A stretch of 64,000 bases of DNA from Haliscomenobacter sp. (GTDB lineage: Bacteria; Bacteroidota; Bacteroidia; Chitinophagales; Saprospiraceae): contig JADJHZ010000003.1 in NCBI GenBank assembly GCA_016707205.1, positions 591,113-655,112 on the forward strand. Reading direction: 5' to 3'. The position numbers and the translations under genes were made by a program. Under the pieces are notes generated by a model. It was not told the origin of the DNA and searched no databases. It saw nothing but the letters and a program-made list of their open reading frames with translations. Shown here one piece after another: positions 34,528 to 43,742 of the stretch; positions within the stretch are counted from its first letter, which is position 1, and the number at the start of each line of letters is the position of its first letter.

Positions 34528-35304
34528 TCAGGCCTTCTTTTCCTTGAACCGCGCGATGGCTTCTTTGGTGAACGAAGACAACACCAGACGTCCGCTGATT
34601 TCCGCCCGCGCTTCCAGCAGGAGGTCCCAGTCTTGGGTTCCCTGCCAGAAAACGGATTTCAGTTCATGCATGGCTTCCGGGCTGGAAGAAGACAATTTCC
34701 TGGCCAGGTCTTCCACTGCGGCATCCATTTCCACAGGATCGTCGTACAACCCGGCATACAAGCCTTTCGCATAGGCCCATTCCGCCGTGCGCCATTCGGT
34801 AGCGTCGATCGCCAGTTGGCTCATGGCAGATTCGCCGATCTTACGCGCTACAGCCGGGCCCACCACAAAAGGTCCGATACCGACCGCCAGTTCGCTGAGC
34901 TTGACAGAAGCAGCGCGGGTAGCCAGACAATAGTCGGCAGCAGCAGCCAGCCCGACACCCCCTCCTACCGCTTTGCCCTGCACCCTGCCGATGATCAGCT
35001 TCGGGCATTTCCGCATCGCGTTGATCACCCGGGCAAAGCCCAGAAAGAAGCGCTTTCCCGAGTCCAGATCCTGAATAGCGCTCAGTTCGTCGAAGCTGGC
35101 GCCCGCGCAGAAGGTCCGGTCGCCGCCGCTTTTCAGAATGATCACCCGGACGTTCCCGGCGCTTCCTGCCTGTTCAATGGCCGTGGCCAGCAAAGCCAGC
35201 AGCCTTCCTGGCAGGGAATTTTGTGCAGGGTGAGAAAAGGCGATAGTTGCTATGCCATCGGCAACATGGGTTTCAACGGTTCCTTCTTCCAGACGGTTTT
35301 CCAT
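34528..35304 (-). CDS. Enoyl-CoA hydratase/isomerase family protein
   Basis: 258 residues from ATG 35304 (MENRLEEGTVETHVADGIAT); the longer frame overlaps paaZ and is rejected. Crotonase fold: the oxyanion-hole region FCAGASFDELSAIQ (about 68) and KAVGGGVGLAAAADYCL (about 112). The usual second catalytic glutamate region reads SELAVGIGPFVVG. It sits eight bases after paaZ on the same strand, so a role in phenylacetate degradation (PaaG/PaaB-like isomerase or hydratase) is likely. The exact step is inference. Confidence 0.82.
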   Translation of the reverse strand: MENRLEEGTVETHVADGIATIAFSHPAQNSLPGRLLALLATAIEQAGSAGNVRVIILKSGGDRTFCAGASFDELSAIQDLDSGKRFFLGFARVINAMRKCPKLIIGRVQGKAVGGGVGLAAAADYCLATRAASVKLSELAVGIGPFVVGPAVARKIGESAMSQLAIDATEWRTAEWAYAKGLYAGLYDDPVEMDAAVEDLARKLSSSSPEAMHELKSVFWQGTQDWDLLLEARAEISGRLVLSSFTKEAIARFKEKKA

Positions 35305-35312
35305 AAAACGAT

Positions 35313-37361
35313 TTAGCCTTCCTGATTCCACATTTTGACCATGGTGAGAATCGTGGCAATGGCAACGGTTTCTCCCGTTTCGTCGTATACGTCCACAAGC
35401 CATTTGACAATCCCTTTGCGGATATCGCTTTCGTCGCGTTTTTCCTGAGCCGTTTTTTCCTTAACGGTCAGGCGAACGCCGATGGTCATACCCGGATAAA
35501 CCGGCTTGGTAAACCGGCATTCTTCCAGGCCGTAGTTGAGCAGCACCGGCCCTTTTCTGGGCTCCACAAACATGCCCGCCGCTTTGGAAAGCACCCAATA
35601 CCCATGGGCCACCCGGCCTTCGAAGGGCGTTCCTTCCAGGGCGGTGGTATCGACGTGGGCATAGAAATGATCTCCGCTCACATTGGCGAAGTTCACGATA
35701 TCGGTTTCCGTAACGGTATGCTTATGGGTAAAATGGGTTTCTCCAATGTCCAGATCCTCAAAGTGTTTTCGGAACGGGTGAATTTCGGTCTCTTTATAGG
35801 CAGCGCCCTGCTGAAATACCCCCGTCACGGCGGTGATCATCGTGGGGTGACCCTGAATGGCGGTGCGCTGCAAATAGTGTTTCACTCCGCGCAACCCGCC
35901 CATTTCTTCTCCTCCTCCCGCGCGGCCGGGGCCGCCATGGACCAGCAGGGGCATAGGAGAACCGTGTCCGGTGCTCTCTTTGGCGCTTTGTTCGTTCAGG
36001 ATCAAAATACGGCCATGGTAAGGGGCCGATTCCTCAACGTACGCTCTGGCGAACCGGGGATCGGCCGTGGCGATGGTACTCACCAGAGATCCTTTGCCCA
36101 TGTTGGCCAGTTCGATCGCTTCTCCCAGGCCGCGGTAAGGCAAAATGGTGCAAACGGGCCCGAATGCCTCGACCGTGTGGGTATCCTGATTGCGGAAGGG
36201 TGCGTCGTTGAGGAGGACCAGCGGAGTGAAAAACGCTCCTTTCGACTTATCCGCCCCAATCACCTGGTAATCGTCCGGGTCGCCATAAACCAGCGTTGAA
36301 GAGCGCAGGAGCAGATCTACTCTTCGGCGGACTTCCTCCTGCTGGGTTTGGCTGGCCAGCGCGCCCATGCGGACGCCTTCGGCCCGGGGGTCGCCCAGGG
36401 TCGTTTTCGCCAGTTCTTTGCCCAATGCCTCCCGAACGGCATCCACCAGGGATTCCGGCACAATAGCCCGGCGAATCGCGGTACATTTTTGCCCTGCCTT
36501 AGCCGTCATTTCCCTTCGGATTTCTTTAATAAACAACTCAAAAGCGGGCGTGTTCGGAAGCGCATCCGGCGCCAGAACCGCCGCGTTGAGGCTGTCGGCT
36601 TCCATATTAAAGGGAACGGCGTTTTGGATGACAGATGGGAGGGCTTTCAACATCCGTCCGGTTTCCGCTGACCCGGTAAACGTTACCACGTCTTGTTCCG
36701 TCACCGGGTCCAGGATGCCAATCCCGCTTCCGCAAACCAGTTGCAGCGCGCCTTCGGGCAGAATGCCCGAGGCGGCAATGTCCCGGACCATGGCCTCGGC
36801 CAAATAGGACGTTAGTTCGGAAGGCTTGACAATGGCCGGCATGCCAGCCAGAAAATTGACGGAAAGTTTTTCGAGCATCCCCCAGATCGGGAAGTTGAAG
36901 GCATTGATGTGGATGGCTACACCGTGCTTAGGGACCATGATGTGGTGCCCAATAAAGGAACCTTCTTTGGACAGGCGGGCCATTTCGCCATCGACCCAGA
37001 GGTTGGAGTCCGGCAGCTTTCTGCGCAGGCTGGCATAAGCGAACAAGGTGCCTAACCCGCCGTCGATATCGATCCAGCTATCCGAACGGGTAGCCCCGGT
37101 GCGGTAGCTAATGGTATAGTATTTCTCTTTTTTGTCTGTCAGGAAAAGCGCCAGGCGCTTGAGCATTTGCCCCCGCTGCTGAAAGGTCATTTTGCGGAGG
37201 CCCGGGCCGCCTAAGCGGCGGGAAAAGTCCATCATGGCGGCATAATCCAGGCCGTCGCTGCCGCAGGTGGCAATCAGCTCGCCGGTCACCGCGTCGTACT
37301 GTGGAATCCCTGGGCCTTGGTGCGGTTCCCAGTGGCCCAGGACAAAATTGTGCAGGTTCAT
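35313..37361 (-). CDS. paaZ: Bifunctional PaaZ (aldehyde dehydrogenase / oxepin-CoA hydratase)
   Basis: 682 residues. The N-terminal aldehyde dehydrogenase part (about 1-520) has the nucleotide-binding VTFTGSAETGRML and the catalytic cysteine in AGQKCTAIRRAIVP (about 289). The C-terminal MaoC-like hydratase (about 540-680) has FANVSGDHFYAHVD. This fusion opens the oxepin-CoA ring and oxidises the resulting aldehyde in aerobic phenylacetate degradation. An adjacent enoyl-CoA hydratase follows and a degraded paaY precedes. A PaaR-like palindrome lies about 50 bases upstream of the start. Confidence 0.93.
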   Translation of the reverse strand: MNLHNFVLGHWEPHQGPGIPQYDAVTGELIATCGSDGLDYAAMMDFSRRLGGPGLRKMTFQQRGQMLKRLALFLTDKKEKYYTISYRTGATRSDSWIDIDGGLGTLFAYASLRRKLPDSNLWVDGEMARLSKEGSFIGHHIMVPKHGVAIHINAFNFPIWGMLEKLSVNFLAGMPAIVKPSELTSYLAEAMVRDIAASGILPEGALQLVCGSGIGILDPVTEQDVVTFTGSAETGRMLKALPSVIQNAVPFNMEADSLNAAVLAPDALPNTPAFELFIKEIRREMTAKAGQKCTAIRRAIVPESLVDAVREALGKELAKTTLGDPRAEGVRMGALASQTQQEEVRRRVDLLLRSSTLVYGDPDDYQVIGADKSKGAFFTPLVLLNDAPFRNQDTHTVEAFGPVCTILPYRGLGEAIELANMGKGSLVSTIATADPRFARAYVEESAPYHGRILILNEQSAKESTGHGSPMPLLVHGGPGRAGGGEEMGGLRGVKHYLQRTAIQGHPTMITAVTGVFQQGAAYKETEIHPFRKHFEDLDIGETHFTHKHTVTETDIVNFANVSGDHFYAHVDTTALEGTPFEGRVAHGYWVLSKAAGMFVEPRKGPVLLNYGLEECRFTKPVYPGMTIGVRLTVKEKTAQEKRDESDIRKGIVKWLVDVYDETGETVAIATILTMVKMWNQEG

Positions 37362-37407
37362 ATTTGGTTAAGTGGTATTGTCCGACGTTCAAGCGCAAAG
37401 ATACGAA

Positions 37408-37421
37408 TGAACGTTCGTTGG
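37408..37421. promoter_or_regulatory. PaaR-like pseudopalindrome upstream of paaZ
   Basis: TGAACGTTCGTTGG fits, with one mismatch at the first base, the pattern CNAACGNNCGTTNG which I recall for the TetR-type PaaR repressor of Thermus. It lies 47-60 bases before the paaZ start codon. No paaR gene is in the window, so the assignment is by motif and context only. Confidence 0.45.
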
Positions 37422-37456
37422 CCCTATCTTTTTCGAGGTTAATGTCGAAACCAGAC

Positions 37457-37732
37457 CTACCCCCGCCGGGTATTTTTCCAGTTTGCGGGGGGGGCGGGCG
37501 GGTGGCGGGGGTTGGGGGGTGTTCTGTCGCCGGTCTGTTCCGGCGCGCGTGGGGCGCGGGTGCCGGGGCGTGCCGTGCAATTTTCCTGCCATTGCACCGT
37601 CTCGCCCCCAACGCCGCGCGGGCCGATATATACGTCCTTCCCAATGATTACATTCCCCGTGACCACAGCCTGAGGATGGACAAAAGCGGATTCATGGACG
37701 ACAGGAAGAAACCCTTTAAAGGCATAAAACAT
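37457..37732 (-). pseudogene. paaY: Degraded paaY (hexapeptide acyltransferase) remnant
   Basis: The first 38 residues (MFYAFKGFLPVVHESAFVHP, then QAVVTGNVIIGKDVYIGP) are a clear start of a PaaY/gamma-carbonic-anhydrase-like left-handed beta-helix. After IGP the reading becomes RGVGGETVQWQENCTARPG and then Pro/Arg-rich low complexity, without the hexapeptide repeats of a normal protein of about 195 residues. A short QENCT echoes the family motif. The lost part coincides with a run of G-tracts on the plus strand (37487-37519). It lies upstream of paaZ, in keeping with an original paa cluster. Either a decayed gene or a collapsed assembly. Confidence 0.55.
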
Positions 37733-37825
37733 CGCGCAGAATTTCTTTTTTTAACAAATGAACGCCTACAGAAAACGTTATAGGGGAATGATAGTTCTGC
37801 AATTAATCGCCTAACCTCTTTTTGC

Positions 37826-38215
37826 GTGGCTCAACAATCCTGGACGCTGAACACCGGCAATGGCCGCCAGCACCTGATCGGCCTGTATCACGGGGAAGAA
37901 AGCGGCCATTTGGCCGTGTACTGCAACAATCAGATCATTCTGGTCGATTTTCACGTCCGGGCCGAAAAACGCTTTTCTTTTTTCGTCGATGAGGAGCTTT
38001 GCGAATTGACTATCCTGCCGGCTGCCGTTCGCGGATTCCAGTATCAGTTAGTCCTGAATGAACAGGCCGACACGCCCCGCAACCAACGCCGCAAAGCCCT
38101 GGCTGCCGCCCAGGAAAAGGACCGGAAGGAATGGATCTGGCGCTTAGTGTTTGGACTGGCAGCCGTACTTTTCGTACTTGCGCTGATCCTACTGGCGTTT
38201 TTCAGGGGGAGGTGA
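37826..38215 (+). CDS. Hypothetical protein with C-terminal membrane anchor
   Basis: 129 residues from GTG 37826 (MAQQSWTLNTGNGRQHLIGL). The N-terminal 85 residues are beta-rich (HLAVYCNNQIILVDFHVRAE), followed by a basic helix (RNQRRKALAAAQEKDRKEWI) and a membrane helix at about 106-126 (LVFGLAAVLFVLALILLAFF) ending FRGR. Tail-anchored with the bulk in the cytoplasm is the simplest topology. No family recognised. It precedes scpB on the same strand. Confidence 0.6.
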   Translation: MAQQSWTLNTGNGRQHLIGLYHGEESGHLAVYCNNQIILVDFHVRAEKRFSFFVDEELCELTILPAAVRGFQYQLVLNEQADTPRNQRRKALAAAQEKDRKEWIWRLVFGLAAVLFVLALILLAFFRGR

Positions 38216-38283
38216 GGCGGGAGAAACCGCTTTAAAACCTGCACTTTTCCCCAGTTTTTTTATTTTCGCATAAAAGAATTTCA

Positions 38284-38865
38284 TTGGAATACCTTGCCCA
38301 ACATATTGAATCCCTGATTTTCGCTTCCGACAGCCCCATCCCGGTTGGCGAAATCCAGGCATGCCTCGAAGAAACCTTCGGCCTCGCGTTCCACGCGGAA
38401 GAAATCGAATCGGCTATCCGGCATTTGAAAGAAAAGTATCAGAATCCGGAACACGCTTTTGAAGTGGTGGAGATCGCGGAAGGGTTTCAGTTCCTGACCA
38501 AAGGCGCCTACCATGCTACCGTAAGCACCATGCTAAAACAAAAGAACAAGCGGCGGCTGTCCCAGGCGGCACTGGAAACGCTGTCGATCATTGCCTACAA
38601 ACAGCCCGTTTCGAAATCCGAACTGGAAAAGATCCGGGGGGTAAACTGCGACTACGCCATCCAGAAACTATTGGAAAAGGAACTTGTTACTATTACCGGG
38701 CGCAGCGAAGGCCCGGGCAGGCCGTTGCTTTACGGAACCAGCGAAAAGTTCATGGATTATTTCGGCTTGCGCAGCCTGAAGGATCTGCCCCAGCCCAAAG
38801 ATTTCAAAGAGCCGGATCAGATGATCGGCGAGCAGGAATCCATCGAAGAAAACCTGAATTTATGA
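38284..38865 (+). CDS. scpB: Segregation and condensation protein B
   Basis: 193 residues from TTG 38284 (MEYLAQHIESLIFASDSPIP); no ATG lies in frame nearby. Two winged helices: about 5-80 (IQACLEETFGLAFHAEEIES) and about 85-165 with RRLSQAALETLSIIAYKQPV and YAIQKLLEKELVTITGRSEG. With ScpA and SMC it forms the condensin that organises the chromosome; neither partner lies in this window. The stop overlaps the next start by four bases. Confidence 0.92.
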   Translation: MEYLAQHIESLIFASDSPIPVGEIQACLEETFGLAFHAEEIESAIRHLKEKYQNPEHAFEVVEIAEGFQFLTKGAYHATVSTMLKQKNKRRLSQAALETLSIIAYKQPVSKSELEKIRGVNCDYAIQKLLEKELVTITGRSEGPGRPLLYGTSEKFMDYFGLRSLKDLPQPKDFKEPDQMIGEQESIEENLNL

Positions 38866-39395
38866 GCGATGACATGCCTTTGATCAACCGGGTGGCCGAG
38901 AGCGGATTGATCACGCTAAAGCTGGAAGATTTTTTTCCGGAAGGGGAGCTAGCCGCTTTCGACCTGAAAGATTACCTTTTCATGGAACTGATCCTTAAAG
39001 AAAAAGACTTCCGGGAGGCGCTTAAACTACACGATTGGAGCCAATACCAGGACAAGATTTTGCTGGTATTTTGCTCTACCGACGCTATTATTCCGGTTTG
39101 GGCCTATATGCTGGTGGCTACTTATGCCCAGCCTTACGCGCGGGATATTTTCCAGGGGACTCAGGAACCGTTCTACCAGGCGGCGTTTTTGCGGGCGCTG
39201 GCGTCGTTTGATCCCAAGGCATACGAGGATCAGCGCGTGGTGATCAAGGGATGCAGCGATAAGCCGGTTCCGCCGGCAGCCTATCTTGAACTGACCAAGC
39301 TCCTGAGGCCCTACGCCCAATCGATTATGTTTGGGGAACCGTGTTCCACTGTTCCAATTTTCAAACGCCCGCGATCTATTTCAAAAGAGGCTTGA
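38862..39395 (+). CDS. DUF2480 family protein
   Basis: 177 residues, start overlapping scpB by four bases, so translationally coupled. The segment LITLKLEDFFPEGELAAFDL and the middle QYQDKILLVFCSTDAIIPVW with AYMLVATYAQPYARDIFQGT match the Bacteroidota family DUF2480. Function unknown; linkage to scpB is common in related genomes, to my recollection. Soluble, no signal peptide. Confidence 0.78.
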   Translation: MSDDMPLINRVAESGLITLKLEDFFPEGELAAFDLKDYLFMELILKEKDFREALKLHDWSQYQDKILLVFCSTDAIIPVWAYMLVATYAQPYARDIFQGTQEPFYQAAFLRALASFDPKAYEDQRVVIKGCSDKPVPPAAYLELTKLLRPYAQSIMFGEPCSTVPIFKRPRSISKEA

Positions 39396-39411
39396 TAAAA
39401 CCTAAAGGACT

Positions 39412-40332
39412 ATGCTGAAAAAAGCGCTCCACATATACACGGGCATCGCTGTTGCTGTATTTACCATCAGCTTGCTGGCCTCCTATTCCGGGCCTGAAAA
39501 TGGGGATTCTTCCCGCCAGGGTTCCAATGAAGACAAGCTCCCCCAAATCATTCGGGCGGTGAGTCTGGAAAAAGACTTCTACTATGCCGGAGAAAAAGTG
39601 CCCACTCAGAATTTTGACGTGCGGGAGCGCCTGGAGCGCGAGTTGCTGGTCAGTACGTATCAGCACGCCACCACGTTGCTAAGCCTGAAAAAAGCGGCCC
39701 GCTATTTCCCGCTTTTCGATAAGGTATTCAAGGAAAACGGGATACCTGAGGATTTCCGGTATATGGCCGTAGCCGAGAGCAACCTCAACAACGTGGTGTC
39801 CTCTGCCGGAGCCCGGGGCATCTGGCAGTTTATGGAAAGCGCCGCCGAATACTACGGCCTGGAAGTGAGCGAAGAAGTCGACGAGCGCTACCATCCGGAA
39901 AAAGCCACCCAGGCTGCCGCGCGCTTTATTAAAGACCACTACAAACGCTTCGGAAACTGGACGCTGGCTGCAGCCGCCTATAATGTAGGCGGAACCCGGA
40001 TCTCCAAAGAACTCCAGCTCCAGGGCGTAAAATCGTATTACGACCTGCAGATCAACGACGAGACTTCCCGCTACCTGTTCCGCCTGCTGGCGTACAAAGA
40101 GATCTTCGAACACCCGGAAACCTATGGGTACTACCTGGAAAAAAACGAAGCCTACCCTCCGCTAAGCAAGTACAAATCCGTTGAAGTCAAGGGCGCTATC
40201 CCGAGCCTCGCCCAATTCGCCCAGGACAACGGGACCACCCTCCGCATGCTCAAGCTCTACAACCCCTGGCTGATCAGTGTCAAGCTGGCCAATCCGGCGA
40301 AGAAGACGTATGAGGTGAAAATTCCGGAGTAG
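39412..40332 (+). CDS. Lytic transglycosylase (SLT domain)
   Basis: 306 residues with a signal helix (ALHIYTGIAVAVFTISLLAS). The SLT domain at about 95-230 carries the catalytic glutamate in RYMAVAESNLNNVVSSAGAR and GIWQFMESAAEYYGLEVSEE, then FGNWTLAAAAYNVGGTRISK. The tail, after residue 265, resembles a worn LysM region (LAQFAQDNGTTLRMLKLYNP). It cuts peptidoglycan strands without water, MltD-like. It follows DUF2480 by 16 bases on the same strand. Confidence 0.88.
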   Translation: MLKKALHIYTGIAVAVFTISLLASYSGPENGDSSRQGSNEDKLPQIIRAVSLEKDFYYAGEKVPTQNFDVRERLERELLVSTYQHATTLLSLKKAARYFPLFDKVFKENGIPEDFRYMAVAESNLNNVVSSAGARGIWQFMESAAEYYGLEVSEEVDERYHPEKATQAAARFIKDHYKRFGNWTLAAAAYNVGGTRISKELQLQGVKSYYDLQINDETSRYLFRLLAYKEIFEHPETYGYYLEKNEAYPPLSKYKSVEVKGAIPSLAQFAQDNGTTLRMLKLYNPWLISVKLANPAKKTYEVKIPE

Positions 40333-40351
40333 TGGTTAGTGGTTAGTGGTT
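40331..40351. repeat. Three perfect AGTGGTT heptads
   Basis: AGTGGTT is repeated three times without change at 40331-40351, spanning the transglycosylase stop codon, in the 46-base gap before the convergent porW gene. Confidence 0.6.
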
Positions 40352-40378
40352 GGAACGCTCTAACGTCCAACACCTAAT

Positions 40379-43300
40379 TCACCTGTAGTTTTGCTCAAAA
40401 TATTGCCGGTATCCATCCACGGATTGCTGGCGAACGAGTTCGCGGTAGTTATTGAGGCTAATGGCGAGGAGTTCGAATTTACTGCCGGGGTAAAATTCCT
40501 TTTGGTTGGAGAGCGCTTCCTCATAGAACTTCATTGCGTCGGCGCGGTTATTGAACCGGCGAATGATCAGGACCGGCACGCGGGTTTGTTCGTCCTGGCC
40601 GATAAACATGTTGGTGATACTGAGTTTATCGAGCTTATTGTATTTCCGGATGTAATCGGAAACGGAGTTTTTGGAGTCGTTGATATTCATCTGGGCATCG
40701 CCCACAACCAGGATATAATGCAATTGGTCGTCGCCGGGAGTAAAGGCGCCTGCTCCATCCTGTTGGGAAACGTCTTGTTTTTGCCCGCCAGGGAGCGCGG
40801 CGGCGCCGCCGCCTAAAATGCGGAGGATTTCCCGGGCCTGCTTTTGTTCGTCGGTGTCGGGGTATTTGGCAATCACTTCCGAGAGCGCCTGCTGGTAGGC
40901 TTCCTTGCCTTCCAGGCTGCCGGTGCAAAGCGCGGCGAGCAGAGCGAAGCGGGCAAGAAGGGGGTTATCGATGCCGAAGCGGGCTCTCGAATCGAGGCAC
41001 ATGGTGCGGGCTTCCTGGTATCTGCGCTCCTGGAACGCCGTATAGGCCTGGCCGTAGTATTTGTTGATCTGGGTTTCCTTGTCCACCAGTTCATCGCGAT
41101 AGTTTGGATTCAGGATGGCCCGGGCGTATTTGGAGCTGGGGTATTTATCCGTCAATTGGCCGGCGTATTCTTTGGCTTTGGCCGCATTACCCAGGTCAGT
41201 ATAGCCCATATACAGGTAGAACCAGGAGTCTAGCTCGAAATTATTTCTGGGGAACCGGGTTTGAAGCTGCTCCAGGATGTCGACCGATTTCCGGGCGTTG
41301 TCGAGTTTTTCCCGGTACAGAACGCCCAGTTTATACATCGACTCGCTGATTTTATATTCGGCGAGCCGGCGGTCGGCGTCGGTTTTGGGGACGTTTTTGA
41401 AGATATTATCTACTTCTTCCGGGCTGAGCAGGAGGCTGCCTCCGTTCTGGGGAATGTTTTGCCCCGAGTTTTCCTGCGCTACCCCGAGATCGCCCTTGCG
41501 GTTGGAGCGGCGCCAGTTGTCCTCCAGCGGCCGGTCGCCCCATTTTTCGACGAAATCCCGTTCGCCGCGTTTCAGGTTGCGGTCGTTATAGGCAAAAAAG
41601 GTAGATTCTGCGGCCTGGGCGCCGAGCGGAGGGGCGCCAATTTCTCTGCGCGCGGAAGCGGGCAATCCAGGCGCGGGCGCTTGCTTGGCAGCAAGAACGG
41701 CCAGGCGTTTCTCGTCTTCTTCTTTACGGATCTTGCTGGCGAGTTCCAGCTTTTCTTTATCGGACAGATAGCTCAGTTTCAGCAAGCTGTCCTGCTCCTG
41801 GATGGTTACCAGATGCCCGGCAATGTCGGTAAGGTTGTCTCGCAGTTTCGTGACTTCCCTTATCCGCTCGTCTTTATCGGGGAGGGTCATGAGGGTGCTG
41901 TCGAGGTAATTTTTTGCCTGTACAAACTGCTCTTCGTCGAGGAAAAGCTGAGCCAGGGTGAAATACGATTCCGCTTTTTGCTGCGCGTTCCCGGCGCTGT
42001 ATTCCAGGGAGCGCTGGAGGTTTTCGATGGCGGCCTGCCGGTCTTTTCCATCCAGAGCGAGGTTCGCCAGAGCGAAGAAGATCTGATCCTGGTAACCGGC
42101 ATTCTTTTCTTCTTTAAGCATGCGTTCGAGCTGAGACCGGGCGTCGGCAGCCGAAGCCGCGCCTGCGCGGTACGAATTCAGGGCCTGATCCAGACTGGCG
42201 CGGAAGCGCATATCAAATTTATCAGAGAAGGATAGAACCTGGTCGAACGCTTGTCCTGCTTGCTGCCAGCGGCCGGCTTCCTGGTGGAGTTGGGCCAGGA
42301 TAAACGCATAGCGGGCTTTTTCCGCTCTGGAATCGCTGGTGGCGATGGCCTGTTCGAGGGGCATCACCGCTTCGTCCTTCTGGTCGCGTTTGAGGAACAG
42401 GCGGGCCATAACAGGCCAGATCTGGGCCTGCACCTCGTCAAAAGTTTTGGGATCTTGCTGGAGTTTGGACAGCATGCGCATGGCCGTTTCCTCGTTATCG
42501 CGCTCGATGAGGGTTCGGGCAAGCCAAAGCACGCCTTCCTGGTATGCTGGACGGTGCTTAAGGAAATAGTTCTCCGGTTGCTGAGCCTTTTCTTCGGCTT
42601 TGCGTTTTTCTGCTTCTTCTTTGGCCTTCTTTTTAGCTTCTTCTTCGAGTTGTTTGGGGTCTTCTGCTGCCGGTGCGTTGGGAGCGGTTTTGGAGGAAGG
42701 CGCTGGTTTTAAGGAAGGAAGGCCTTTTTTCTTTCGGCGCTGGACTTCCTTATTATACTGTTTCCGTTTGCGGGCCGCTTCCTGGGCTGCTTTCTTGCGT
42801 TCTTTCTGTTTGGCTTTGGCCGTTTTTTCCCGTTCTTTTTGGAGTTGCTCGCGTTCTTTCGCCTTTGCTGCTGCGGCGGCGGCCCTGGCTTTGGAGCTTG
42901 CCTGGGTTTGCTGGACGGCTATATTCGATTTGGCATTAGCGGGTTTTTCGGGGTCAAATTCAGCAACCATGAACCGGAAGGTGGCCTCTGCGGCTTCGTA
43001 ATCCTGTTTAAGAAACTGCGCTTGCCCTACCAGAAGATAGCAATCGTCGGTCCATTGGCTTCTTGGATGCAAAGCGACGACTTTAGTCACCTTTTCAATC
43101 GCATTGTCCATGTCGGCAGTGATCACTTTGGGGTCTTTGATCGCCATGTAAGGGAACAAATCCAGGCGCTGCTGATAATTATCCCGGTGCTGCTGTTCAA
43201 TGCCGAGCAGCGTGGTCTTCATAATTTCATCGGCATTGAAGTACCCGTTGTATTTGGCGGTGGTATTATGGTACAATTTGGCAATGCCAGAGAGGTCGTC

Positions 43301-43405
43301 TTTCCGCTTCTGGGTGACGCAGCTATGAAAAAAAAATAAGGCCGCCGTTAAGCAAAGAAGGTAGATCCAGCGTTTCAAGAGTATTCGTATTTTTGTGCGT
43401 ATCAA
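40379..43405 (-). CDS. porW: Type IX secretion lipoprotein PorW/SprE
   Basis: 1008 residues. A short lipoprotein signal (WIYLLCLTAALFFFHSC, lipobox Cys about 29) is followed by KLYHNTTAKYNGYFNADEIM, a very typical opening of PorW/SprE. TPR-like helices continue through the protein. A highly charged Lys/Glu/Gln/Ala coiled-coil insert lies at about 165-270 (KAREREQLQKE-type). The C-terminus contains IVKYNKLDKLSITNMF-like strands. PorW supports the type IX secretion system and gliding in Bacteroidota. Possible starts are the TTG at 43405 or an in-frame TTG at 43378; no ATG stands out. Convergent with the transglycosylase gene. Confidence 0.85.
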   Translation of the reverse strand: MIRTKIRILLKRWIYLLCLTAALFFFHSCVTQKRKDDLSGIAKLYHNTTAKYNGYFNADEIMKTTLLGIEQQHRDNYQQRLDLFPYMAIKDPKVITADMDNAIEKVTKVVALHPRSQWTDDCYLLVGQAQFLKQDYEAAEATFRFMVAEFDPEKPANAKSNIAVQQTQASSKARAAAAAAKAKEREQLQKEREKTAKAKQKERKKAAQEAARKRKQYNKEVQRRKKKGLPSLKPAPSSKTAPNAPAAEDPKQLEEEAKKKAKEEAEKRKAEEKAQQPENYFLKHRPAYQEGVLWLARTLIERDNEETAMRMLSKLQQDPKTFDEVQAQIWPVMARLFLKRDQKDEAVMPLEQAIATSDSRAEKARYAFILAQLHQEAGRWQQAGQAFDQVLSFSDKFDMRFRASLDQALNSYRAGAASAADARSQLERMLKEEKNAGYQDQIFFALANLALDGKDRQAAIENLQRSLEYSAGNAQQKAESYFTLAQLFLDEEQFVQAKNYLDSTLMTLPDKDERIREVTKLRDNLTDIAGHLVTIQEQDSLLKLSYLSDKEKLELASKIRKEEDEKRLAVLAAKQAPAPGLPASARREIGAPPLGAQAAESTFFAYNDRNLKRGERDFVEKWGDRPLEDNWRRSNRKGDLGVAQENSGQNIPQNGGSLLLSPEEVDNIFKNVPKTDADRRLAEYKISESMYKLGVLYREKLDNARKSVDILEQLQTRFPRNNFELDSWFYLYMGYTDLGNAAKAKEYAGQLTDKYPSSKYARAILNPNYRDELVDKETQINKYYGQAYTAFQERRYQEARTMCLDSRARFGIDNPLLARFALLAALCTGSLEGKEAYQQALSEVIAKYPDTDEQKQAREILRILGGGAAALPGGQKQDVSQQDGAGAFTPGDDQLHYILVVGDAQMNINDSKNSVSDYIRKYNKLDKLSITNMFIGQDEQTRVPVLIIRRFNNRADAMKFYEEALSNQKEFYPGSKFELLAISLNNYRELVRQQSVDGYRQYFEQNYR

Positions 43406-43742
43406 AAAAAACCTGAAGGATCGGTTGCCGGTAGCCGGGAAGGCTTGTTGACTTGTGTGATCAGGTTATCCGGTACTATAACTATCAAAGTACAAATTTA
43501 TTTTAGCTCTTGACAAAAACCAAATTCAAGTACGGCCCTGGGGAATATTCTTGTAGCAATTGGATAGTTTTCGCAACAAAACCGCTTTTTCCGTTCAGCA
43601 ATGGGTAGGTTCGGCAGTGTTCAGACCTCCCCTTAGCCCATTTCGGCTTCACTCTGCAGGCTCCTTACCAAGGAGGGGAACTTAAACGGGGCTTTTTTAA
43701 ACTATACGCTTTCTTAATGGATCAGCTCATAATCTGGCGCCC
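43406..43742. other. Intergenic region between porW and M23 gene
   Basis: Divergent gap of 337 bases. ACCTCCCC (43625-43632) faces GGAGGGGA (43672-43679), an imperfect inverted repeat. AT-rich stretches near 43480-43520 and 43693-43716 may hold the promoters. No small gene detected. Confidence 0.35.

Noticed and set aside
41261..42235. 324-codon plus-strand open frame opposite porW
   Set aside because: Antisense shadow; the porW frame is supported by family motifs and a lipoprotein signal.
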